Shown: piece by piece, positions 1 through 11,236 of the stretch
How positions within the stretch are numbered: position 1 is the first letter of the stretch
Layout of the letters: the number at the start of each line of letters is the position of its first letter
From: Rutpela maculata
Lineage: Eukaryota; Arthropoda; Insecta; Coleoptera; Cerambycidae
DNA length: 64,000 nt
NCBI GenBank assembly: GCA_936432065.2
Contig: OW386286.2
Span: 112,431,519-112,495,518, forward strand
Reading direction: 5' to 3'
Notes under the pieces: generated by a model
Database searches by the model: none
What the model was told of the DNA's origin: nothing
What the model saw: only the letters and a program-made list of their open reading frames with translations
Position numbers and translations under genes: made by a program

Positions 1-116
1 GAACATCGCCCTCAAGAAGCTACCCAGGAAAGGAGTAGCGGCGATGGTCAACATCATCAACGCAATGTTGAGATTGAGACATTTCCCTTCCAGGTGGAAG
101 AAGGCCGATGTCATAG
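1..116 (+). pseudogene. Jockey-like retrotransposon ORF2, upstream RT fragment
   Basis: The plus strand codes, without a break, for a stretch ending in W-K-K-A-D-V-I, the segment just before the first RT block of Jockey-type elements. The reading continues in frame at 5,383 with V-I-P-K-P-G and then Y-R-P-I-S-L, so the two pieces were one ORF before a 5.3-kb insertion split it. It is GC-rich compared with its surroundings. The rest of the element lies left of the window. Confidence 0.75.
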
Positions 117-138
117 ATAGATAGATAGATAGATATAT
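117..138 (-). repeat. TATC microsatellite, 3' tail of the CR1-like element
   Basis: Five or so GATA units on the plus strand (TATC on the coding strand) join the 3' end of the minus-strand retrotransposon to its target. CR1/L2-type elements often end in a short microsatellite instead of poly(A), so I read this as the 3' terminus. Confidence 0.7.
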
Positions 139-313
139 TTATTTTCAACAGATATACACATACATTATAAAAACAATATACATACATATTTGAAGAAGTA
201 CGTCAATCAAAAGAAAGTATAAAATAGAAACAGGTTGATATAAAATAGACAGTACAAATTACATACTACAATAATACAAATAACATATTAAAATAAACAT
301 TACAAATGACATA

Positions 314-2424
314 CTAAGTAGAAAAAAATTCATTCAATGTATAGCAGTTTTTTTCTAACAGATATTTTTTAAGTTTTTTTTTGAAAATATAGTGGTTTGT
401 CGATTCTCTTATTTCTTTCGGTAAGTAATTAAATAATTTGCAGCCATTATATTGAATACTTTTTTGGTATAAGGAGGTAGCATGGGTGTCAGGTTGAAGA
501 TCCAATTTATGGCGTGTGTTATGATCATGTAAGACAGCATTTTGTGAAAATATGGATCTGTTTTTAAAAACAAAGGAACAGACTTCATAAATATAAGTGC
601 CAACAACTGTTAGTATTTGAAGACGGCGAAAAGTATCTCTGCAAGAATCACGAAACCCTAAATCTGCTAATATTCTTATGGCAACTTTCTGCAAAATGAA
701 TATACGCTGGGTCTGCGAGCTGCTTCCCCAGTTTATAATGCCGTTTCTTAAATGCGAGTGAAATGAGGAAAAGTACAGGGTTTTGAGGATATGAATACTA
801 CAAAAATTTTTTAGAAAACGTAATGCATAACAAGATTTACTTAATTTTCCACATAGAGTTTGAATGTGTAAACTCCACTGCAAGTGACAGTCTAAAGTGA
901 TACCTAACATCTTAACATTATTTGTAGTTTGCAAATGAAAGTTATTGCTCAAAGAAAATGCGGATCTTTGTGATTTAAACAGTACACACTGAGTTTTTTG
1001 TTGGTTTATAAGTAAATAGTTTTTTTTTGAGCCCACGTTGTAATCATATCATACACTCTACATGAAACTGCCATAAGAATGTCTACACTTTCAGCTGTTA
1101 TCAAGATGTTAGTATCATCAGCATATTGTATAGTTGTTGTAGATATATTTCTTAGAAAGAAATTCAGATCATTTGCGAAAATTACAAAAAATGTGGGGCC
1201 CAGGATTGAGCCCTGAGGTACACCAGCTAATATGTCGCATGCAGAGCTAATTTTTCCATTTGACAATTGAACTTTTTGTGTACGTCCCTGAAGATATGTT
1301 TTAATCAAATTTAAAGTTACCATATATACATACCATACCATATCTAATACCATATCTAAATAATTTTGCGAGCAATAGTTCATGGTTGACATTATCGAAA
1401 GCTTTACTGAAATCTATAAAGAGTCCCAAGGCAGGTAATTTGCTATCAATTGCTTTAAAGATTTCAAAAACAAAGTTGGTTACAGCTGAATCGGTGTTTC
1501 TGTTTTTCATATATCCATGTTGATTTGGCGAAATAATTTTGTACGTATAAAGATATATTGTTAGCTGATCATTTATTGCAATTTCTAGAACTTTGGAAAA
1601 GCTTGAAAGGAGACTAATAGGTCTATAGTTAGATATTATACTTGTATCGCCCTTTTTATGTAATGGATTTACAATTGCTAATTTAAGTTTGTCTGGAAAA
1701 GTCCCTTGTTCAAACATTAAATTAACTATAAATGACAGAGGATCACAAATGAGATGCTTACACTTTTTCAAGATATTGTTCGATATGTTATCAAAGCCGC
1801 TAGAGTTGGAGCATTTTAGTTTGCCTATAATCTCAATCATATCAGAGCTTACCAATGGCGATAGAAACAGAGAGTTGTTTATCATTGGCACGTTTGATTC
1901 TAAAAATTCGAAATCGTTATTGGTACTTGGAATCGACACAGTAGTGAAATATTGATTAAATCTGTTGGCCAGAACTGTATTAGTTAACACTATGTCATTT
2001 TCAATTACTTCTATATTATAATCGGAGTGTGTTTTATTTTGTAAATTTGATATAATTTTCCACATCTATTTTTGTTTATTTTCGGCTTGACAAATCTGTG
2101 TATCATAGTATGATCGTTTTGCTATTTTAAGTTTATTATTATATGTTTGTTGAATTTTGTATTTTAATTCAGTGAATTGGGGATATTTTTTTGAAAGATC
2201 GCTATAGATGGATAATTGGCACTTAAGTTCTATTATCTCATCGTTTATCCAGTGGTCACGGTTAATATCATCATTGTCATCAATATAATATTTCTTTAAA
2301 GGAAAGCTTAAGTCAAAGTAATAGAAGAATATATTGAAAAAGTGATCAAATGCATTGTTTACACATGTTGAATTGTAAACATCTTGCCAGTTTTCATTAG
2401 TAAACATCCTAAGAAAGTTAGCAG
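314..2424 (-). pseudogene. ORF2 (reverse transcriptase) of the CR1-like element, broken
   Basis: Three consecutive minus-strand frames make one RT. At 2,066-2,424 is the linker before RT; at 1,301-2,065 come N-Y-R-P-I-S-L-L, H-G-Y-M-K-N-R-N-T-D-S-A and the motif A block D-F-S-K-A-F-D; at 1,006-1,300 come G-V-P-Q-G-S-I-L-G-P and the catalytic Y-A-D-D; at 314-1,036 is the C-terminal region with H-N-T-R-H. The lesions are an amber stop at 2,066-2,068, a frame change in a short TATGG-rich duplication near 1,330-1,380, and a frame change in a poly(A) run near 1,020. The endonuclease domain is missing. Not functional as it stands. Confidence 0.85.
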
Positions 2425-4393
2425 TAAAAAAATATATATTTTGGCTTTTGATGGTGCAAATGTGGGAAAAAATTATTGAGTCCATTTGTCGAAAAAAAGT
2501 GGTGAAAAATTTTTTCAAAATAAAAAAAAAATATTTTTAGGGGATGTTCTAGAGGCACACCCACCGTTTTCTTCCACATAAATGCTTATATGCCTCTTTC
2601 AAACATATCCAATTTTCAAAGCGATCGGAAGGGTACAACATACTCAAAATTGATAATCATTGGCAGACTGCGGGCGGCGCGTAGTCTATGTAATGAAGCA
2701 TTATAAGACGACTTTTTGTAAATATTTCGTGCAAAGACGAGATTGCCTCCCCCCCCCCCCCCGTTTTCAAGGGTGCTGAACACGATGCAAGTGGTGGGAG
2801 AAGTTTTTGACCGCCACAACCCCCTGAAACGGCCTCTTATGGATCCCTTTATGTTTTCATATATAAACGGGTTTGGGGAGTGATTTATCGACGGGTTATA
2901 CTTGAAATAATATGGAAGGGGGTTATAGAGTGAGTGAAGTCCAGACAGCAGGCCTAGGGGGTTGATTAAACCCTACGAGCGGTGTAATTTTTTTTTTCAA
3001 ATGATTCGGTTCAAATGCGTATGCCCCATTTTCGGGGTCGCTAATCACGGGAAAAATATTCATTTTTAGCTCCAACCCCCTCAAACAAGCAGAAATCACC
3101 CCTTTACTAACGGTTTGAGACATGAAGAGGGGTTGGAGCTAAAAATGAATATTTTTCCCATGATCAGCTACTCCAAAAACGGGGGAAACGCATTTGAATC
3201 CGAATTTTTTGATAAAAAATGATTTTCCACTCCTCGGAAGGGTTTAATTAACCCCCTAGGCCTGCTGTCTGGACTCAACTTACTCTATAACCATCTTCCA
3301 TGTTATTTCAAGTATAACTCGTTGATAAATCACTCCCCAGACCCGTATAGAAAACATAAAGGGATCCATAAGAGGGGTGGCCGTTTTAGGAGGTTGCGGC
3401 GGTCAAAAACTTCTCCTACCACTTGCATTGTGTTCAGTACCCTCGAAATAGACGGAGGGAGGTAATCTCCTCTTCGCAAGAAATATTTACACTATTTCTG
3501 CCTTTATTACATAGACTAGCGGTTCTTTACTATATCTTACTACCACGGTCACTGGCGGCCATTACAACTCTACCATTTAAATCAGTATCAAACATCAAGA
3601 AATGTGGTGCAAAAATTGATGACGTCAACTGTGGGGTCAAATAAAATCTAGTTTGAAAATCTGAAGATTTTGCAATGATCACATCTGTAGTCAGCCTACG
3701 AAAGAACTAGTTTTCAAAGTCCACTACGAGGAGGTTACAGTGCCTTTCACTAGTGAAGGTGCCTGTTTATTGTGAGTCTTCTTGCCTCTAACTAGTTGGG
3801 GCGCTTGTTTATTGTAAGTTCCCTTGCCTCTCATTAGTCGAGGTGCTTGGTTATTATGAGTCCCCTTGCCTCTCACAATTCGGGTTGACTTTCTTGCGTG
3901 AGTCCTCTTGCCTCTCACGAATCAGGTTACTCTATATTGATGAGACTTTTCTTAGTCTTCATTCTTTGAGAACATCCCATAAAAAAAAATTTATTTTAAA
4001 AATTTTTTCAAAAATGTTGCAGGGGGTTGCGGCAAAAACTTCTCCCACCACTTGCATCATGTTCATAATCTCGTCTTTGCACGAAATATTTACAAAAAGT
4101 CGTCTTATAATGCTTCATTACATAGACTACGCGCCGCCCGCACTCTGCCAATGATTATCAATTTTGAGTATGTTGTACCCTTCCGATCGCTTTGAAACTT
4201 GGATATGTTTTAAAGGGGCATATAAGCATTTATTTGGAAGAAAATGGTGGGTGTGCCTCTAGAACATCTCCTAAAAAAATTTTTTTTTTTTATTTTGAAA
4301 AAATTTTTTCACCACTTTTTTTCGACAAATGGACTCAATAATTTTTTCCCACATTTGCACCATCAAAAGCCATAACATATATTTTTTTCATGA
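2425..4393. repeat. Large foldback (inverted-repeat) element
   Basis: The left arm (2,425-3,084) is matched by its reverse complement on the right (3,124-4,393), with a loop of about 40 bases at 3,085-3,123. The outer limit is clear because the motif GCTTTTGATGGTGC at 2,443 pairs with GCACCATCAAAAGC near 4,360. The right arm is longer because the block at 3,395-3,560 recurs at 4,021-4,150 with extra DNA between the copies, including a 42-bp minisatellite. The left arm has a run of 15 C at about 2,748-2,762. No transposase was seen, so it is a non-autonomous DNA element. The stretch 4,394-4,612 to its right holds only AT-rich DNA of the same style. Confidence 0.75.
3740..3940. repeat. 42-bp minisatellite, about 4.5 units
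   Basis: Unit starts at 3,772, 3,814, 3,856 and 3,898 are spaced by exactly 42 bases, each beginning GTGAGT/GTAAGT/ATGAGT followed by CTTGCCTCT; a partial unit precedes them. As 42 is a multiple of three, one minus-strand frame is open through the array and would give a 14-residue repeat (R-G-K-x-T-H), but there is no sign that it is a gene. Confidence 0.85.
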
Positions 4394-4612
4394 AAATTGG
4401 TTTATCCGTTCTCGAGAAAAATTTTTTTTTCCATTTTTCTTTTTACCCTCATAACTCCCATAAAAATCATTTTCCAAAAATAATATTTTGGGAAATTTCA
4501 TCTAACACTAGTATCAACTTGTGCTAAAAATTTCCAACCGATTGGTGCAGGGGCGCCTAACACATGCTTATCCTGCTATGCCCTTTAGCTTCAAACTTAT
4601 TAGTGAGAGTAC

Positions 4613-5062
4613 TTAAAAGATCCTCGTATAAGGCTTCTCCCTCGGACATATCGGCCTAGTTAGTCGTGGATTATCGTTAGTAAGAAACCTGATAAGTTCG
4701 ATATTACTATCCTTTAAATTACGAATATCGTTGGATAGAGAATCAAGTTTTACATTTAAAGCATCATTGTTATTATCGGAAGGGTGTAAATTATTGATTG
4801 CTAATGCTATTTCCTCTCTTATTGTGTCTGATACCAGTTGTTTAATGTTTTGATTATTATTGGCTATTGCATCTGCTCTACAGCTTAAACACCAATATAT
4901 TAAGACTCTGGATGATTTCATTGTGATTGCCCTGTATTCTGTAGTAGATATTTTAGCACAACCTTGACAAAATTTTGCAGAACATTTATCACAGATGGCC
5001 AGCGGATCATCCTTAGTTTCCAGTTGTTTACATTTACTGCAGTTCATGATGTTAAAGTACAA
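4613..5062 (-). CDS. ORF1 of the CR1-like element, PHD-like zinc finger protein
   Basis: 149 codons from 5,062; the second Met at about 5,047, right before N-C-S-K-C, may be the true start. Residues about 8-60 form a cysteine-rich finger: C-x2-C, C-x2-C-x4-C-x2-C, then W-C-L-S-C. This is the spacing of a PHD finger with the histidine replaced by cysteine. The rest is polar, probably helical (repeated Ile/Leu/Asn), as expected for an ORF1 oligomerising segment. PHD-like fingers are known in ORF1 of CR1-related elements, where they are thought to act in RNP formation. The frame stops at 4,613, shortly before foldback-type DNA, so the protein is probably truncated. Confidence 0.6.
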   Translation of the reverse strand: MYFNIMNCSKCKQLETKDDPLAICDKCSAKFCQGCAKISTTEYRAITMKSSRVLIYWCLSCRADAIANNNQNIKQLVSDTIREEIALAINNLHPSDNNNDALNVKLDSLSNDIRNLKDSNIELIRFLTNDNPRLTRPICPREKPYTRIF

Positions 5063-5377
5063 CCCTGTATTTATTTCAGGCTTGTGTTTGTTGGTTGTTT
5101 TTTGTCTGCACTGACGTTTTTATTGGAGTTATTGATAAGTTTTTTTGTTGTATTTATTAGGTTGTTTACAACTGATTCAAAGTTATTTAATTAATTAATC
5201 ACTTATATTGAAGTAATTTTGTTCAGTAAAATGTTTAAAATGAAGCTGACTGTCTTAACAAATTGATGATGCCAAAACCAAAAATTTTAATTCACTTTTT
5301 CACACTAAAATTCAGATTTAAAGGAAGCACACAATCTACACAATAGAATAAAACTATAGTATACAAATACACTGTCA
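5063..5377 (-). other. 5' leader of the CR1-like element
   Basis: AT-rich, without a convincing coding frame. It lies between the ORF1 start and the 5' junction with the Jockey-like element, so it is most simply the 5' untranslated region of the inserted retrotransposon. Confidence 0.4.
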
Positions 5378-5382
5378 CATAG

Positions 5383-6563
5383 TCATCCCGAAGCCAGGTA
5401 AGAATCTAATCTTTCCCTCTTCTTACAGGCCAATCAGTCTCATCCCAGCAATGAGCAAGGTAGCCGAAAGGATCATCCTCAAGAGGATAGCCGAGAAGAC
5501 AGAAGAACTGAACATCCTCCCGGACGAACAGTTTGCCTACAGGACCGAGCACTCCACCGAACTCCAAGTGCTCCGCCTCACCGAGGAGGTCACTAAGGGG
5601 TTCAACCAGAGACAGGTCACGGCAGCGCTGTTCCTGAACGTCGCCAAAGCCTTCGACAGGGTCTGACACGATGGTCTCCTAGCCAAAATGATGAGTATGG
5701 GTTACCCCATTGCACTCATCAAGCTAGTGAGATCATACCTCCATAGGAGACAGATGAGGGTGAAGATCGTGGGCAAGGTGTCCATGTACAGAACAATGGA
5801 GGCAGGAGTCCCCCAATGCTCAGTGCTCTCCCCGCACTTGTTCTCGGATGGAGAGGACCTCCATGCCCTCTGCGCCGATGACACAGCCCTGACAGTCAGA
5901 TCCTGGAACGCCAGGCTAGCCACCAGAAACCTCGAGGAGGCGGCCACCCTCGTAGAGGACTGGTGCAACAGATGGAAGGTAGCCGTCAACGCCGAGAAGA
6001 GCAAGGCGGTCCTCTTCAAGAAGGTAAGAAAACAAAACCCCACAGGTCACGTCTCCATGTTTGGTGAAGACATCCAATGGCACGATACCGTCAACTACCT
6101 TGGCGTGATCATGGACAAAGGCCTGACATGGAGACAGAACACGGAGGCCATCGTCAAAAAGGCCAGGAGGACAAGAGCCCTAATCTACCCGATGACGGGT
6201 AGACAGAGCAGACTCAACCTGAGGAACAAGCTCACGCTTATCAGGTCCTTCATCCGGCCTCAACTGACATACGCTTCGGTAGCTTGGGGCTACCAAGCAA
6301 AGAGCTACCTTCAACAGATCCAGAGAGTGGAGAACGTCGCCCTCCGGACAGCAGTCAACGCACCCTGGTTCGTGCTCAACGAGGACATCTTCAGGGACCT
6401 GGAGTACACCCCGGTCACTGAAATCATCAAGGAGAGAGCCAGGAAGATGTACGCCCTTGCCGAGGAGCATGGGAACCCACTGGTCAGGGAGGCTACTGAC
6501 TATGACCCAGCAGACGCTCAGAGGCACAAGCGGCCGAAGGTGCAGCTACTGGATAACGGGTGA
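5383..6563 (+). pseudogene. Jockey-like retrotransposon ORF2, RT and C-terminal part
   Basis: Continues the frame of bases 1-116: V-I-P-K-P-G, Y-R-P-I-S-L, E-Q-F-A-Y-R-T-E-H-S-T, motif A with A-K-A-F-D-R-V, then G-V-P-Q-C-S-V-L-S-P and A-D-D-T-A, followed by the long C-terminal domain ending in Q-L-L-D-N-G. Defects: TGG to TGA at 5,664-5,666 (R-V-stop-H-D-G), a deletion between the S-P-H-L-F and A-D-D blocks, and the catalytic Tyr of Y-A-D-D replaced by Cys. It is clearly GC-richer than the AT-rich elements inserted on both sides, which marks it as a separate family. Confidence 0.85.
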
Positions 6564-6589
6564 GTATATAACTACGTGTATAACTACGG

Positions 6590-6942
6590 GCAAGATCTGC
6601 TCTGGTCCAAGTAGGCCTAATATCAAAGTAGCCAACCCCAACATTGGAGAGAAGATGCCGGAACTAGCTTGGATCTATTTATCAAACCTTAACGTAGAAA
6701 CGAAGACAGACGATGTGCTAGAAATCCTAGACAGCAAATATCGTCATCTGTGTAGATGCATAAAATTGCGTTCCAAATTTAGCAGACCCAGGAGTGCAAG
6801 TTTTAAATTAGGAGTACCTAAAAATTCTGAAGAACTACATTTGTCAACAGATTTCTGGCCTAAAGGCTGCTATGTGGACAAGTATATACAAAAAAATTCA
6901 AATAATACCAGAAATATAGCAAACAATTTTTTAGACAAATAA
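6590..6942 (+). pseudogene. ORF1 C-terminal fragment of the second CR1-like element
   Basis: The frame ending at 6,942 has W-I-Y-L-S-N-L-N, then R-S-A-S-F-K-L-G-V-P and D-F-W-P-K-G-C-Y-V-D-K-Y-I. This block is familiar as the C-terminal domain of ORF1 proteins in this kind of element, where it probably helps bind nucleic acid. The N-terminal zinc-finger part is missing because of 5' truncation. The ORF's upstream Met at 6,457 lies in the other element, out of frame with its protein, and is not a real start. Confidence 0.6.
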
Positions 6943-6949
6943 ATTCTGA

Positions 6950-9752
6950 AAATAGTGTAGAAATCACAGAAAATGTTTCTATTTTCCACCTAAATATGTA
7001 ATGTCTGAGAAATAAAATATTGGAAATAGAACACTTTTTAATACTAAACCCAAATATCAAAATAGCATGTATCACTGAGCACTGGCTTACGCACGGAGAG
7101 ATATCTTGCTATAACATTAACGAATTTAATAATATTAGTTGCTACTGCCGAGAACACAAAAAAAATGGAGGATCCTGTATATATCTGCACAAAAGCATAC
7201 AAGGTGTTGAATTAACTAATCTAGTACAGCTATCAGTTGAACAGGTATGTGAGGTGTCCGCTTGCTACATAAGGCAATTTAAACTAGTAGTTATATGTGT
7301 TTATAGATCTACAAAATTACAAAATGTTGATACCTTTCTAGAGATAATGTATAATATTCTGACTTATACTGAGACACTTGATGCTGAAACTAATATACTT
7401 CTTGTTGGAGACTTCAATGTACATTTTAATGATGTCAGTAATGTAAACACCCAGAAATTGACTCAGTTGGTCATGACATTTGGTCTTCAACAACGAATAT
7501 TTGATGATACGCGACTATTACATAATGATAAAGGTAACTGCTTAGATAATATTTTTACAAACTTCTATTGCTCCAATGCCACTACAGTTGAATTGGGCGT
7601 TTCAGATCACAAAGGTCAACTACTCGAACTGACTGGTTGCATAGTAAACAAAGATATTAATTGGGAAAATATTAACAGAAAATACAGCATAAACAATATA
7701 AACACATTTAAGTACTACTTACAAAAAGAGATGTGGATAGAAGTATATGAGGTTGACTCAGTCGAAGACAAATATAATGCATTCCATAGCACTTTCATGT
7801 ATTATTACAATATATGCTTCCCATTAATTTCTAAATGTAATAATCAAACCCACTCCAAAAATTGGATAACATCTGAAGTTACTGAGGCAAAAAACCGCTT
7901 ACTGTTTTTACATAGCTGCTTCAAGCAAATCAATAGTGAAGAAAACAAACAACTGTATCTCAATTATAAAAAAGAGTATAACAACTTATTAACTACTGCT
8001 AAGCAAAATTATTACCAACAATTTCTAAACCAAACTGATAATTATAGTAAAACCGTTTGGGGTATTATTAATAACGAAACGGGAAGATCAAATACACAAA
8101 AAATATATTCAGATACATTGACAGCTAATCAGTTAAATCATTTTTTTGTCAACAATGCAGATGCAAACCTACAAAATTTAAAATTATCAGAAACTGATCC
8201 ATTAACATTTATAGACAAAAAATTGCAATTAAAAAATTCCATGTTCCTAAAACCTATTACTCCCGATGATGTTAGAATCGCTATTAATAAGATAAAGAAC
8301 AAAAAAACAGAAGATATATATGATATCAGCATGTTCATTCTAAAAAAAGTTTCCAATTTTCTAATTGAACCGCTAGCCGACATAATTAATTCTTGCCTAA
8401 CATCAGGCATCTTTCCCTCCAAACTAAAAATTGGGAGAATTCTCCCAATTTTTAAAAAAGGCAAAACTATAGACAAATTTCTATATTGCCAGCCTTCTCC
8501 AAAATATTAGAATCGTTAATATCCAATAACCTAGTAACACATCTAGAGTCAAATAATGTATTATGCATGCAGCAGTTTGGATTTAGGAAGGGTGTAACGT
8601 TCTGATGCAATCATATCATTAACAAACTCTATAAAAAATGCATTTGAAAATAAAAATCAATGCTTAGGGATATTTACTGACCTAACAGCTGCCTTTGACA
8701 GCGTTGAGCATAATATTTTACTAAATAAATTAAGTTGGTATGGAATTAGAGGCAACTGTTTGGAGCTATTTAGATCCTATCTAAGTAATAGAACTCAGTT
8801 AGTAAATTGGGGCAAACAAAAAAGTGAACTACTGCAAATTAAAAGAGGAGTCCCCCAAGGCTCGATTCTTGGGCCCATGCTTTTTCTTGTCTACATTAAT
8901 GACCTGCCACAGAGTATAAATAATTTGAACACTGCAACTATTATGTACGCAGATGATACTACTTTTGTAACAAATATAGACAAGGAAAGTGATAATCAGG
9001 TCATTGTTCAAAACATTTTGCAACATGCTAAAGCTTGGTTTGCACAAAATCAATTAGTTATAAATGAGAGTAAAACAGTAACCTTAACATTTGAAACCAA
9101 AGCTACCACAAAAATCGAAAATTATGAAACCAATGTAAAATTTTTGGGGGTACATATTGACACCAAACTAACATGGGTAGATCATATTAACATGCTATGT
9201 GGAAAACTATCTAAAAATGTATATGCTATCAGAAAAATAAAAAGAACAGTTAATCAACAAGCTGCAGCCACTACCTATTTCTCTTTGTTCCACTCATTAC
9301 TCCTGTATGGGATACTAACATGGGGAAATGCAGCTCATACCCATTTACAAAGAGTATTTATCATCCAGAAGTCTGCAATAAGAAGTATAGTTGGTGCCAA
9401 ATGGGATGACAGTTGTCGTCCACTATTTGTATCACTAAGGATAATGTCGCTGTTTTCCATTATAGTGTATCAGAATATTCTCTATATAAAACAAAATATA
9501 AACAAATATACTACACATAATGAGATACATGAACATGACACCCGACATAAACATAACCTTGTAACACCGCTGCACAGACTTCAAAAAAATAATCCCATGG
9601 GCATTAGTTTATTCAACACACTACCAATTCACTTTCGTAATCTTCCAATAAACGTATTTAAAAATAAGCTTAAAGGAATCCTAACTGAAAACTGCTTATA
9701 TAATATACAGGAATTTTACCAACTTATTGGTCAAAATGGAAGCATTTTCTAG
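6950..9752 (+). pseudogene. ORF2 (endonuclease-reverse transcriptase) of the second CR1-like element
   Basis: APE-type endonuclease comes first: F-H-L-N near 6,985, T-E-H-W at about 7,075, V-G-D-F-N at about 7,400 and S-D-H-K at about 7,605, the Asn/Glu/Asp-Asn/Asp-His set of this nuclease. RT follows: I-L-P-I-F-K-K-G, F-G-F-R-K-G, F-T-D-L-T-A-A-F-D at about 8,675, G-V-P-Q-G-S-I-L-G-P at about 8,850 and Y-A-D-D-T at about 8,945, then the C-terminal region with H-E-H-D-T-R-H. Three lesions stop it: TAA just after F-H-L-N-M near 6,992, a frameshift near 8,475 and another near 8,600. The rest is clean, so the copy is fairly young. Confidence 0.85.
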
Positions 9753-9941
9753 TTTCTAGTTCAGAATTACGTAATTTAACAAATGTAACAAGTTTGTCGC
9801 TGAATGTATTGTTTTTGTGCTTTACTATTTATAACCGTGTATTATATTTTACCATAATAACTTTTATTAATTGTATAACTTAAGTATATTTCTTTTCCTT
9901 GACTTGTCTATAAAATGTAAAATTTTCTTAGGATCAATAAA

Positions 9942-9967
9942 ATTATTATTATTATTATTATTATTAT
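9942..9967 (+). repeat. ATT microsatellite, 3' tail of the second CR1-like element
   Basis: A run of ATT units directly follows GATCAATAAA. The position after the ORF2 3' UTR fits a retrotransposon terminus. A similar unit run beside TTTATTGATG on the opposite strand at 21,121 marks another 3' end of a related element. Confidence 0.7.
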
Positions 9968-10550
9968 AAAACATACCACCGTCTGATGAAGACACACCAC
10001 GGAAGAGACAGGACGATCACCCAACCACCCACCCAAGACCCTGCGGGTACCGGACAAACAATCGTCCAGTGCTTGTAGTCCCCCTAGCTCCGGGCAGACC
10101 GAAAATGCTACCAAAGCAGTTAGGCCTGCCCTTCCTCGAGCTACACAGCTCATCCTTACCCTACCGATGATCCGGATGACAGGATGCCAATTGGCATTCT
10201 GTGTACCGGCAGTCACTCCTGCCAAAAACCCAAAACACCCAACTGACCGATGACTACCCTCCGGGGGGGGGACAAGCTGGCGAAGAAAAGAAGATCAAGA
10301 CAGAAGAACGCCAGAAGAGGCCTTAGCCAGCAAGGTCCAACGAGCCAGGACCCAGGGAGGTGGGCCGAAATCGTCTGCACTGCTCACATTTGTGAGTGGG
10401 GCCGACGTAAAGTAAGTTCGCCCGCCATGCACGAGGCTGGTCCCCGGTCTACAGCGATGCATTGGGGTAAAGGGCAATAGTCCTGCCCGGCCCCAGTCAT
10501 CCGAGACCGACATCTTTAGCCATGAATATTGGCGTCTCTGCTAAATAAAA
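9968..10550 (+). mobile_element. GC-rich block, probable 3' UTR of the split Jockey-like element
   Basis: Base composition changes sharply to GC-rich here and back to AT-rich near 10,550, where CTAAATAAAATG gives a possible polyadenylation signal. No RT or other motif is coded. Because the Jockey-like ORF2 ends right before the second CR1-like insertion, this block is best explained as its 3' untranslated region displaced by that insertion. It could instead be an unrelated truncated element. The two open frames here have no recognisable protein. Confidence 0.4.
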
Positions 10551-11125
10551 TGTCAGTATATTTAGTAAACATGTATAAAGTGCATAGCAAAATTTAACTC
10601 TATCTTTCTAGTCTATGAAGTGTTTAATGCGACTTTTCTTTTTTTCATAACATGGGTGAATGTTTAACTTAGGTAAGGCCTGTATTGATTTTCCTTATTT
10701 TTTATTTTAACTAGTGTAAAATAATTATTGAAGTGACGAGCTGACATCGTTTCTAAGGTACATGTTAAATATTTTTTTTATCTATTAAAATATCACTTTT
10801 TAACAATATAAAAACACCCCTTACCTAAGTTAAAGATTCTAGTTTCCGTTAGCACATAAATATGGCCACCTTAGTTTCGATGAGAGTGGGCAGACTTAAA
10901 ATGAAACACAAAGTAGGTATAAACTAAATTAAAAATTAGGCAAAAAAAGTAACTGAAGGTGAAGTTTCTCATTACCGAAACAAGTATTTCAATATGAAAT
11001 AATATACAATAAAATCTTTCTTATAGAGCCTTATTATATACAGAAGAAAATTGGTAAAAAAAGCAGTTTTCACAAAATTCAAATGCAAAATGTCTAAGAT
11101 TTTAGAACTTAAAATATAAACTTAC
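10551..11125. other. AT-rich DNA without recognised features
   Basis: No open frame, repeat or motif I can support. If the small minus-strand gene at 11,126-14,650 is real, this is the start of its second intron. Confidence 0.5.
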
Positions 11126-11200
11126 CGTATTTTCTCTAATTGTACTGCCACTGCCAGTAGCTCCAGGAACTGACATAGTTTTAATTGTCTGTTTTACATT
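11126..11200 (-). CDS. First coding exon of a small unrecognised gene (17 codons)
   Basis: On the minus strand an acceptor (TATTTTAG) precedes position 11,200 and a donor (GTAAGTT) follows 11,126. Between them ATG at 11,176 opens exactly 17 codons in phase 0: MSVPGATGSGSTIRENT. The 25 bases before the ATG would be 5' UTR. The Gly/Ser-rich start and the splice sites look like a real first coding exon surrounded by AT-rich repeats. I cannot name the protein. The upstream leader exon may be the one ending at 14,558, and the next exon must lie left of this window or be hidden in 1-11,100. Confidence 0.45.
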
Positions 11201-11236
11201 CTAAAATAGAAAAAAATATATAAATACCTATATTAT

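Larger units (their letters stand above)
112..5382 (-). mobile_element. CR1-like non-LTR retrotransposon inserted in the Jockey-like element
   Basis: A minus-strand element runs from about 5,378 (5' end) to the TATC repeat tail at about 117. It carries ORF1 with a zinc finger, then ORF2 with RT. Its ends fall exactly where the Jockey-like reading frame breaks, and both flanks carry CATAG (112-116 and 5,378-5,382; longer but imperfect GTCATAG/GTCACATAG), a probable target duplication. The endonuclease part of ORF2 is gone, and a foldback element sits in its place (2,425-4,393). The clade name CR1-like rests on the PHD-like ORF1 finger, the RT motifs and the microsatellite-type 3' tail. Confidence 0.7.
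6590..9967 (+). mobile_element. Second CR1-like non-LTR retrotransposon, 5'-truncated
   Basis: Plus-strand element with the end of ORF1, an ORF2 carrying endonuclease and RT, a short AT-rich 3' UTR and an ATT repeat tail. It starts just after the end of the Jockey-like ORF2 and stops just before GC-rich DNA that looks like the rest of that element, so it is probably a second insertion into it. The exact 5' boundary and a target duplication were not resolved. Its RT is the same family as the fragment at 63,346-64,000 and related to the minus-strand copy at 314-2,424. Confidence 0.7.

Noticed and set aside
3724..3918. 64-codon frame with a 14-residue repeat
   Set aside because: Produced by the 42-bp minisatellite; no start context or homology.
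5406..6527. Minus-strand frames of 87, 113 and 115 codons
   Set aside because: Antisense shadows of the GC-rich Jockey-like RT.
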